Source of the DNA: Sphingomonadales bacterium
GTDB lineage: Bacteria; Pseudomonadota; Alphaproteobacteria; Sphingomonadales; Sphingomonadaceae
Length of the DNA: 64,000 nucleotides
Reading direction: 5' to 3'
Assembly: GCA_016721875.1 (NCBI GenBank)
Contig: JADKHG010000001.1
Location: forward strand, 62,001 to 126,000
The translations under genes and the position numbers were made by a program. Below are positions 27,137 to 34,594 of the stretch, piece by piece. Within the stretch, counting starts at the first letter, position 1. Each line of letters begins with the position of its first letter. The notes under the pieces were generated by a model, which saw nothing but the letters and a program-made list of their open reading frames with translations, was not told the DNA's origin and searched no databases.

Positions 27137-27765
27137 TTTTTCTTCCCCCACACCGCTTTCAGCCGGTCATCACGCCCGCAACGGCTGCGGTAATATTTGT
27201 AGCGGATTGGATTTTCGCGGTAGTAATTCTGGTGGTAATCCTCAGCGGGATAGAAGGTCGAACGGGCGGTAATTTTGGTCGCGATATCGCGTTTGAAATG
27301 GCCCGCCAGATAGTCCTTGGACGCCTGCGCAGCCCTGGTTTCTGCGGCATTTCCCGGGAAGATCGCGGCGCGATAGCTGCTGCCTTTGTCGCAAAACTGG
27401 CCCTCCGCATCGAACGGATCGACATTGCGCCAGAAAAGGGTCAACAGGTCCGAATAAGCGATTTTCTTTGGATCATAGGTCACCAGCACAGCTTCATAAT
27501 GGCCGGTATCGCCGCCGCTCACCGCCTCATAAGTCGGATTCTTAACCGTCCCGCCGGTGTAGCCCGAAACCACGCGAACCACGCCCTTGGCCTTTTCGAA
27601 ATCCGCTTCGGCGCACCAGAAGCAGCCCATTGCAAAAACTGCTGTAGCATAGCGTGCGTTGGTGGCGGCAGCTTTACTCGGCCCCGCTAACCCAAGCGAT
27701 ACGGTCAACGCGAAGATCAGCGAAAGGGCAGCGATTGCCGCGCGAGAGTGAATGAGCTTTGCCAT
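27133..27765 (-). CDS. msrA: Exported peptide-methionine (S)-S-oxide reductase
   Basis: 210 residues. A signal peptide (AALSLIFALTVSLGLAGPSKA) precedes the MsrA domain, so it should act in the periplasm. Catalytic GCFWCAE, SGYTGG and GDTGHYEAV are intact; C-terminal YYRSRCGRDDRL carries a candidate resolving cysteine. Repairs oxidised methionine. Single gene, convergent with corC. Confidence 0.93.
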   Translation of the reverse strand: MAKLIHSRAAIAALSLIFALTVSLGLAGPSKAAATNARYATAVFAMGCFWCAEADFEKAKGVVRVVSGYTGGTVKNPTYEAVSGGDTGHYEAVLVTYDPKKIAYSDLLTLFWRNVDPFDAEGQFCDKGSSYRAAIFPGNAAETRAAQASKDYLAGHFKRDIATKITARSTFYPAEDYHQNYYRENPIRYKYYRSRCGRDDRLKAVWGKKN

Positions 27766-27827
27766 GCGTGTTGTTCCTTTTCACTGCTGGTTCGCGTGAA
27801 GGAGACAAAAGGTTACACCCGGTCCCA

Positions 27828-28502
27828 TTATCCCAGCAATCGCAATGCCCGTGCCCGCCAATTTTCCGCCAAAGTACTGAGCGCAGAAAGGTCTCGCAAT
27901 GCGGCATCGGCATTCGCTGCCTTATGTCCGCCGCCTATCAACAACTGGAATGTGCGGGCAACGCTCCATTCCGCTGCGCCGCTTTCTACTTGCTGGATCG
28001 CGGCACCCGGATCGACCACTCCCTCTTCGATCACGCGGAAATAATAGCCGCTTCGACCCGACGTAATCATCATTGCCATCACCTGTTTAGATTGGAAATG
28101 ATGATCGACTTTCCAGCAGGGTTGCCGACCCTGGCTAATTTCCACCAGCGCTGTACCAATGCGGAAACGGTCGCCGATATGGACTGTATCTTCAGTCATT
28201 CCCGCCGCCGCCAGATTTTCGCCAAAGGCACCCAACCGGCCGAGCAGTTCTGCATTGCCCACTACGCCCCCACAGAAATCGCTTCGCCAAGCCGGATAAT
28301 GTTCGGTCGGATAGAAATGCACTGCCTTATCAATTCCGCCATGCACCGATGGGTCAGCTACGCGGTCGCCCTCAAAGCCAGTCTGGCTAAGCTTCACCGG
28401 CGCATCCACCACTTTGCGCGCGGCAATCGTGCTGTCCGTGCCATCGTCGCGCAGTCGCCGAGGCGTTCCCACTAACAAGGCGTCAAGGTGAGTCTGGATC
28501 AT
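27828..28502 (-). CDS. MOSC-domain protein (YiiM-like)
   Basis: 224 residues. MOSC core with GFEGDRVADPSVHGGIDKAVHFYP and GAFGENLAAAGM, and the cysteine-bearing QGRQPCWKVDHHF. MOSC proteins handle molybdenum-cofactor-bound sulfur; YiiM detoxifies N-hydroxylated bases such as 6-hydroxylaminopurine. The specific substrate here is inferred only. Divergent from the glycosyltransferase at 28575. Confidence 0.87.
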   Translation of the reverse strand: MIQTHLDALLVGTPRRLRDDGTDSTIAARKVVDAPVKLSQTGFEGDRVADPSVHGGIDKAVHFYPTEHYPAWRSDFCGGVVGNAELLGRLGAFGENLAAAGMTEDTVHIGDRFRIGTALVEISQGRQPCWKVDHHFQSKQVMAMMITSGRSGYYFRVIEEGVVDPGAAIQQVESGAAEWSVARTFQLLIGGGHKAANADAALRDLSALSTLAENWRARALRLLG

Positions 28503-28574
28503 ATGCCGACCCTAATCCGCCGTTATGACCTTGGCCATTGGCAATCGCATTAACCCTGTCTAATAAGCTGCGCG

Positions 28575-29732
28575 ATGCAGACTTCGGACCTCCGGATCGC
28601 CCTTTTCAGTGGCAATTACAATTATGTGCGTGACGGTGCCAATCAGGCGCTCAACCGGCTGGTTGGCTATTTGCTACGTCAGGGCGCGCATGTTCGGGTC
28701 TATTCGCCGACAACCAACACGCCAGCTTTCCCGCCCACCGGTGAACTGGTGAGCGTGCCGTCGATGGCCATTCCCAACCGCCCTGAATATCGCATGCCGC
28801 TGTCGCTATCATCGTCGCTAAAGCGGGACCTTGCTGCTTTTGCCCCCAATATCATGCACATTTCCAGCCCCGACCGGGTGGCGCGACAGGCGGCGAAATG
28901 GGCGCGCGACCGGCAAATGCCAGTGCTGGCATCAGTGCACACGCGATTTGAGACATATTTCCGCTATTACAACATGTCCTTCCTCGAACCGCTGGTCGAG
29001 GCCTGGCTGCGAAAGCTCTACCGTAAATGCGATGCACTCGTTGCCCCATCCGAATCGATGGCGCAGGTGCTGCGGCAACAGCGGATGAATTACGATATCG
29101 ACATCTGGTCGCGTGGTGTGGACCGGGAGATTTTTGATCCGTCGCGCCGCGATATGGCATGGCGTCGGAAGCACGGCATAGAGGATGATGTGCCGGCGAT
29201 CGGCTTTCTCGGTCGGCTGGTGATGGAGAAAGGGCTTGATGTCTTTTCAGATACGATCGACCAACTGCACCGCCGTAACATCCGGCACCAAGTGCTGGTG
29301 ATCGGCGAAGGTCCAGCGCGACATTGGTTCGAATCGCGTCTGCCCGATGCCGCTTTTGTGGGTTTTCAGGGCGGAGCGGATCTCGCTCGCGCGGTGGCCA
29401 GCATGGACATATTATTCAACCCATCGGTCACCGAAACGTTTGGCAATGTGACTCTGGAGGCAATGGCCTGCGGACTTCCTGTGGTTGCCGCCAAAGCCAC
29501 TGGCAGCCAGAGCCTGGTCGAGGACAACCGTTCCGGTCGCCTGATCACCCCGGGTGCCATTGCCCAATATGCAGAGGCGCTGCGGCTATATTGCGAAGAC
29601 CCCGCCCTTCGCGCGTTGCACGGCAAAGCGGGTGAGCAGCGCAGCCTGGATTACAGTTGGGATGCGATAAATCAGGCTGTAGCCGACACCTATTTGCGGC
29701 TGATTCGCCAGCGCAGTGTTCGAGGCAGCTGA
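28575..29732 (+). CDS. Glycosyltransferase family 4 protein
   Basis: 385 residues, GT-B fold. N-terminal FSGNYNYVRDGANQALNRL, C-terminal nucleotide-sugar site with IGFLGRLVMEKGLDV and the E-x7-E motif in TETFGNVTLEAMACGLPVV. The SPDRVARQAAKWARDRQMPV and SVHTRFETYFRYY segments resemble the SqdX/mannosyltransferase-type lipid glycosyltransferases, so a glycolipid product is plausible but unproven. Monocistronic. Confidence 0.85.
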   Translation: MQTSDLRIALFSGNYNYVRDGANQALNRLVGYLLRQGAHVRVYSPTTNTPAFPPTGELVSVPSMAIPNRPEYRMPLSLSSSLKRDLAAFAPNIMHISSPDRVARQAAKWARDRQMPVLASVHTRFETYFRYYNMSFLEPLVEAWLRKLYRKCDALVAPSESMAQVLRQQRMNYDIDIWSRGVDREIFDPSRRDMAWRRKHGIEDDVPAIGFLGRLVMEKGLDVFSDTIDQLHRRNIRHQVLVIGEGPARHWFESRLPDAAFVGFQGGADLARAVASMDILFNPSVTETFGNVTLEAMACGLPVVAAKATGSQSLVEDNRSGRLITPGAIAQYAEALRLYCEDPALRALHGKAGEQRSLDYSWDAINQAVADTYLRLIRQRSVRGS

Positions 29733-29996
29733 GTCCGCTCGGACATCCTGCCAGACATAGCTCAGCGGAACTTCGCGAAAGTCAAAGCGATCGACATGGC
29801 GCCGCCTACTGCCTCCATTGTCACCAACTCATCACAGGGATAGCTTGCGCCGCGACCGTCTTTTTTGAAAAACAATCTACCCTTTTTAGCGTGACGCTGT
29901 CCCCCAGATTGTGTTGCCAATGTTTGCACAATTACTGGAGATAGCGGCTGGCCGATCTCGCTGGGACGTTGGCGGTTGCGACAAAATTACGGTCGA
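29733..29996. other. Intergenic region without a recognisable gene
   Basis: 264 nt between the glycosyltransferase stop and the padR stop. No ORF with coding character, no tRNA and no strong hairpin seen. Confidence 0.5.
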
Positions 29997-30569
29997 TCAT
30001 TTCATTCTTTCAATTTTTTGAGCGGTTTCGTCGATGGCGGCAACGATGGCATCGATCATTTCGTCAGTCGCCTGACCGCCTGCGACTTTGTGCATCAGCA
30101 CTTCGCGCAAATTGCCCATCGCACGGCGAACGGCATGGCGGTCGATCTTGGCACGCGCTTCACCCATCGCCGCGAGCCGGGCGAACAAGGCTTCGACCTG
30201 CTCCGCATGCGCCTCAAGATGGGCGGTCCCCTCGTTGGTAATCGCAAAACTGCGCTTGGCGCCGTCCGACTGGGCTTCGCCGATAAGCCCCATGTCGACC
30301 AGCATAGTCAGCGTCGGGTAGACCACGCCAGGGCTTGGTGCATAAGCACCATCACTGAGTTCCTCGATGGCCTTGATCAGGTCATAGCCGTGGCGTGGCT
30401 GATCGGCGATCAGTTTGAGCAGGATCAGCCGTAGCTCATTGCCGTCGAACAGCTTGCCACGCCGACCTCCTCGGCCGCGTTGCGGGCCAAAACCGGCTTC
30501 CATCTCGAATTCGACCGGAAAGCGACCTACCTTCCAGGCCATTTTGCGGGCAAAATGCCGCCCGCGCAT
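29997..30569 (-). CDS. PadR-family transcriptional regulator
   Basis: 190 residues from ATG 30569. Winged-helix PadR domain (LRLILLKLIADQPRHGYDLIKAIEEL, PSPGVVYPTLTMLVDMGLI) and a C-terminal helical dimerisation part; the N-terminus carries an Arg/Gly-rich stretch (GPQRGRGGRRGK) before the domain. ATG 30569 has GGAG eight bases upstream; ATG 30587 is an alternative. The leader contains a perfect 14-bp palindrome (30619-30632), a likely autoregulatory operator. Divergent from rarA; no obvious efflux target adjacent. Confidence 0.88.
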   Translation of the reverse strand: MRGRHFARKMAWKVGRFPVEFEMEAGFGPQRGRGGRRGKLFDGNELRLILLKLIADQPRHGYDLIKAIEELSDGAYAPSPGVVYPTLTMLVDMGLIGEAQSDGAKRSFAITNEGTAHLEAHAEQVEALFARLAAMGEARAKIDRHAVRRAMGNLREVLMHKVAGGQATDEMIDAIVAAIDETAQKIERMK

Positions 30570-30618
30570 ATGTCTTTCTCCATACATATTTTGGAGTTCC
30601 TTTCTATCATGTTGCTAT

Positions 30619-30632
30619 CAAGATATATCTTG
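30619..30632. promoter_or_regulatory. Perfect palindrome upstream of padR, candidate operator
   Basis: CAAGATATATCTTG, a perfect 14-bp inverted repeat in an AT-rich patch 32 nt upstream of the first padR ATG and 73 nt from rarA. PadR proteins usually bind AT-rich dyads and repress their own gene. Confidence 0.6.
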
Positions 30633-30704
30633 TAAGCTATTTTTCAAGTTTTAAATTGCAGCCAAGGATGACAGCGGCACTTCCCCGTTCTATCTTGCTG
30701 ATAA

Positions 30705-32027
30705 ATGGCCGAGCTTTTCCCAGAACCCCCGCAATCCCCGTCGCCGCTGAGCGACCATGCGCCGCTTGCCGACCGCATCCGCCCGAAGGCGCTGGCTGAT
30801 GTGATCGGGCAAGAGCATATCACCGGCGCAGATGGTGCGATTGGCCGTATGGTCGCCGCTGGACGGCTATCTTCGATGATATTGTGGGGACCACCGGGCA
30901 CTGGCAAGACCAGCATCGCTCGCTTGCTCGCCGACGCCGTTGGCATGCATTATATGGCAGTATCGGCGGTGTTCTCGGGCGTAGCCGACCTGAAAAAAGC
31001 CTTTGCCGAAGCCGAACAGGTTGCGCGTACCGGCAAATCGACCTTGCTGTTCGTGGATGAAATCCACCGCTTCAACCGCGCGCAACAGGACGGCTTCCTG
31101 CCATTTGTCGAACGCGGCACGGTTACGCTGGTAGGCGCGACTACTGAAAATCCCTCATTTGAACTCAATGCTGCCTTGCTCAGCCGCGCACAGGTGCTGG
31201 TGCTCAACCGGCTCGATGATGCAGCGCTTGGCAAATTGCTGTCGCGGGCGGAGGAAGAAGTTGGCACCCCCCTCCCCCTGACCGACGATGCGCGTACCGC
31301 GCTGATCGCATCGGCGGACGGCGACGGGCGCTTTTTGCTTAACCAGGCCGAGACGCTGTTTGCCATTGGCGGCACTGATCCGCTCGATCCCGCTGCCATG
31401 GCTGCGCTGCTTCATCGACGGATGCCGGTTTACGACAAGAACCGCGAAGGCCATTACAATCTGATCTCTGCGCTGCACAAAAGTCTGCGCGGGTCGGATC
31501 CGCAGGCCGCGCTCTATTGGATGGCACGGATGTTGGTGGCGGGGGAAGAGCCGCTTTATGTGCTGCGCCGCATCACCCGTTTCGCCAGCGAAGATATTGG
31601 CCTCGCCGACCCGCAAGCATTGCAGCAATGCATGGCGGCAAAAGACGCCTATGAATTTCTAGGGTCACCAGAGGGTGAACTCGCCATTGTGCAGGCTTGC
31701 CTCTATTGCGCGACCGCGCCCAAATCCAACGCCATCTACAAGGCGCAAAAGGCCGCATGGAAACTGGCGAAGGAAACCGGATCGCTGATGCCACCCGCCA
31801 ACATCCTCAATGCCCCCACAAAGCTGATGAAGGATATCGGCTATGGCAAAGGCTATGCCTATGACCATGATGCCGAAGACGGCTTTTCAGGGGCCAATTA
31901 CTGGCCCGATGAGGTCGCACCACAGACGCTCTATCAACCGGTCGAGCGCGGCTTCGAACGACAAGTGAATGAGCGGTTGCGCTATTGGGATAAGCTGCGC
32001 GAAGGGCGCCAGAGCGGGGCTAAGTGA
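30705..32027 (+). CDS. rarA: Replication-associated recombination protein RarA (MgsA)
   Basis: 440 residues. AAA+ ATPase with Walker A WGPPGTGKTSIARLLA, Walker B LLFVDEIHRFNRAQQD, sensor VGATTENPSFELNAALLSR, and the C-terminal tetramerisation/MgsA domain (EGHYNLISALHKSLRGSD). Acts at stalled replication forks and single-stranded gaps. Length normal. Divergent from padR. Confidence 0.96.
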   Translation: MAELFPEPPQSPSPLSDHAPLADRIRPKALADVIGQEHITGADGAIGRMVAAGRLSSMILWGPPGTGKTSIARLLADAVGMHYMAVSAVFSGVADLKKAFAEAEQVARTGKSTLLFVDEIHRFNRAQQDGFLPFVERGTVTLVGATTENPSFELNAALLSRAQVLVLNRLDDAALGKLLSRAEEEVGTPLPLTDDARTALIASADGDGRFLLNQAETLFAIGGTDPLDPAAMAALLHRRMPVYDKNREGHYNLISALHKSLRGSDPQAALYWMARMLVAGEEPLYVLRRITRFASEDIGLADPQALQQCMAAKDAYEFLGSPEGELAIVQACLYCATAPKSNAIYKAQKAAWKLAKETGSLMPPANILNAPTKLMKDIGYGKGYAYDHDAEDGFSGANYWPDEVAPQTLYQPVERGFERQVNERLRYWDKLREGRQSGAK

Positions 32028-32153
32028 CTCAAATTGAATCATAAATTTGCTGCGCAAAATAATTGCAGCATTTATTTGCCAGAGTCTTGATTCTGCGATA
32101 GAATCTCCCTGCTTCTGGCGACCCCGGAGGTCGCTTTAACAAAGGGGGGCGAC

Positions 32154-33382
32154 ATGGGTGAATTACAGATAGCGGGTTATGCTTTTGATCAAGCGCTCGC
32201 GATGGAATGGGCTGAAAAAATCTTTTTCGCCCTGTTGATCGTTATCGTTACATGGGCTTTGGCCAAGGCGGCAAAATGGGCGTTCGCGCGCATGGTTGAC
32301 CGCATTTCCTTTTTCCAGCGTGGCACGGCGACCGGCGAAAGTGTCGGCATGTCTTTGGGCAAGATCGTGTCGTTGCTGATCTGGCTGTTCGGTTTGCTGG
32401 CGGTGTTGCAGCAGCTAGGCTTCGACAGCGTGATTACCCCGGTGCAGGGGTTGCTCGGCAACTTTATTGGTTATGTTGACAATATCGTCTTTGCCGGTGC
32501 CATTTTCTTCATCGGTTCGATGATAGCCAAGATTGTTCGCGACCTAGTCGAGACAGCGCTTGGAACCGTCGATTTCGACAAATGGGCGAACAAGGGCGGG
32601 GTTGACACCTTCACTGGCAATACCGCATCACCAAGACAATCGGCACGATTGTCTATGTACTGGTGATCATCCCGGTCGCGATTGCAGCACTGCAAATGCT
32701 CGAAATTTCCGCGATTACCGAACCGGCCATGAACTTGCTGAACATGGTGTTCAAGGCAGTGCCGCTGATTATCGGCGCATGCCTGTTGCTTGGCCTTGGC
32801 TATGTCATTGCTCGCTGGGTCAGCGGTTTGATCGGCGATATCCTCCCCAATTTGGGAGCCGATCGGGCAATAGCGGAACTGGGGCTGTTGCCTGAGGGAC
32901 GCTCTGCGTCAGGTGTTATCGTCACTATCGTGTCGATTGCGATCATGATCTTCTTTGCTATCGCGGCAACCAACATGCTGGGCTTCCCGCAACTGACTGA
33001 CATATTGGAAACAGTACTTGGTCAGGCTGGCAATGTTGCGTTCGGCGCGGTGCTGATCGCAATCGGTGTGCTGATTGCCAACTTTCTGCGCAATCTGGTC
33101 ACTGACACCGCAGGCGCGGGCATTGCCACCTCGATCATCTATTGGGTGACGGTTGGGCTGTTCGTATTCATCGGGCTGAAGCAAATGCATATTGGCGGCA
33201 TGATCGTTGACTATGCCTTTGGCGCACTGGCGATTGGGGCCGCAGTTGCCTTCGCCCTCGCCTTTGGTCTTGGCGGTCGCGATGCAGCGGCGCGGGTGTT
33301 GAGCGACATGCGCGACAATCCGCCTGCCGCACCAAAGCCGGTAACCAAGCCAGCGGTGCGCAAGGCTGCTGCCAAAAAGTAA
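32154..33382 (+). CDS. Mechanosensitive ion channel-like membrane protein, with a frameshift
   Basis: About 409 residues with repeated pairs of Gly/Ala-rich transmembrane helices of the 'conserved TM helix' kind (SVITPVQGLLGNFIGYVDNIVFAGAIFFIGSMIAKIVRDL; LETVLGQAGNVAFGAVLIAIGVLIANFLRNLV) seen in small-conductance channel relatives; no MscS beta domain is visible. At 32623-32624 a C is missing: frame one ends GNTASPRQSARLSMYW, the restored frame continues RITKTIGTIVYVLVIIPVAI. C-terminus basic (KPAVRKAAAKK). An intrinsic terminator follows. Confidence 0.8.
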
Positions 33383-33402
33383 CGCTTGCCGAAGCGCAAT
33401 CT

Positions 33403-33429
33403 GGGGGCGGGATCACACCCGCCCCTTTT
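33403..33429 (+). terminator. Intrinsic terminator after the mechanosensitive-channel-like gene
   Basis: Eight-bp perfect GC stem GGGGCGGG (33404-33411) with CCCGCCCC (33418-33425), 6-nt loop, then TTTT. Confidence 0.88.
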
Positions 33430-33460
33430 CTTTTGTGGCATTGCCGCGCAGATAGACGCG

Positions 33461-34345
33461 ATGCGCTCGTTCGACCATTTTGCCTGTATCGACTGGTCGG
33501 GTGCCGCCACCCGCTGGCAGCCCGGGATTGCGGTGGCGCAATGTGAAGCAGGCAGCTCCGCACCGCGCCTGATCCCTTCGCCCGAACGCCATTGGAACCG
33601 CAGCGCAATTTTGGACTGGTTGCTTCAGCAAGCCGAAGCCAGGCGCAACATCCTGATCGGCCTCGACCTCTCAATCGCACTGCCATTTGCCGACCGGCAA
33701 AGCTATTTCCCCGGCTGGGAGGCATCACCACCCGATGCGAAGGCGCTGTGGCGTTCAGTCGATGCGCTGTCGTCGCATGATGACTATCTGAGCGCGCAAA
33801 GCTTCCTCCAGCATCCCGAAATCGCCCGCCACTTCCGTCAGCACCGCAACAAGGGCGACCTGTTCGGCGAAGGCCGCGGGCGGTTGCGCAAATGCGAATA
33901 TAACGGCCAGGCACTAATCGAGGGAATAAATCCCTATAGCTGCTTCAACCTAGTCGGTGCTGCACAGGTGGGCAAGTCGAGCCTCACTGGAATGCGTGTT
34001 CTGCACAGGCTGAACAGCGCAATTCCCATCTGGCCGTTCGATCCGCTGCCCGCCAGCGGCCCGGTGATAGTCGAAATTTACACCAGCATTGCCGCGCAAG
34101 CTTCCGGCGTCCTTGCCAAAGGACGCAGCAAGATCACCGACCCGCAGTTGCTCGACACCGCGCTGGATCGTTTCAGCAGTAAGCCGCACAGCCCTCTCTA
34201 CTCACGCCTGTCGGATCATGCCGCAGACGCCCTGCTAACCGCCGCATGGCTTCGCACCCATGCCGATCAAAAGGACTATTGGCAGCCCGCCAAACTGAAA
34301 CCTGAAATTGCTAAAACTGAGGGCTGGACCTTTGGCGTAGTTTGA
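33461..34345 (+). CDS. Hypothetical protein, DUF429/RNase H-like
   Basis: 294 residues from ATG 33461. Features fit an RNase H-fold protein: HFACIDWSGAA at the N-terminus with an Asp, NILIGLDLSIALPF as a second acidic strand, PVIVEIYTSIAA, and SDHAADALLTAAWL near the end, the acidic helix seen in DUF429 and related predicted nucleases. I cannot name a function. Follows a terminator, so it must have its own promoter; it precedes tRNA-Thr. Confidence 0.6.
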   Translation: MRSFDHFACIDWSGAATRWQPGIAVAQCEAGSSAPRLIPSPERHWNRSAILDWLLQQAEARRNILIGLDLSIALPFADRQSYFPGWEASPPDAKALWRSVDALSSHDDYLSAQSFLQHPEIARHFRQHRNKGDLFGEGRGRLRKCEYNGQALIEGINPYSCFNLVGAAQVGKSSLTGMRVLHRLNSAIPIWPFDPLPASGPVIVEIYTSIAAQASGVLAKGRSKITDPQLLDTALDRFSSKPHSPLYSRLSDHAADALLTAAWLRTHADQKDYWQPAKLKPEIAKTEGWTFGVV

Positions 34346-34371
34346 CGCTAAAGGCGCTATCGCAACCAAGC

Positions 34372-34447
<76 letters not shown>

Positions 34448-34525
34448 CTCCCCCAAATTTCCGACTAACTTGATCCGATCACGCAGACTCTGGCGATTCA
34501 TGTGTTTGTCGGCATCCGCCGACGG

Positions 34526-34552
34526 GTGGGTTCGAATCCCCTAGCCAGCTCC
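34526..34552 (+). other. tRNA 3' fragment (T-arm plus acceptor end)
   Basis: About 80 nt after tRNA-Thr a stretch reads GTGGGTTCGAATCCC followed by CTAGCCAGCTCC, i.e. a T-arm and 3' acceptor strand, without a matching 5' half, D-arm or anticodon arm. It resembles but is not identical to the tRNA-Thr 3' end. Could be a relic of a degraded tandem tRNA or a scar of tRNA-targeted integration. Confidence 0.6.
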
Positions 34553-34594
34553 GTACGACAAAACTCAACCCTACTATTACTGCGAAGCAAACAA

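Noticed and set aside
34526..34552. Second complete tRNA gene
   Set aside because: Only the T-arm and 3' acceptor strand can be found; no anticodon arm or 5' acceptor upstream.
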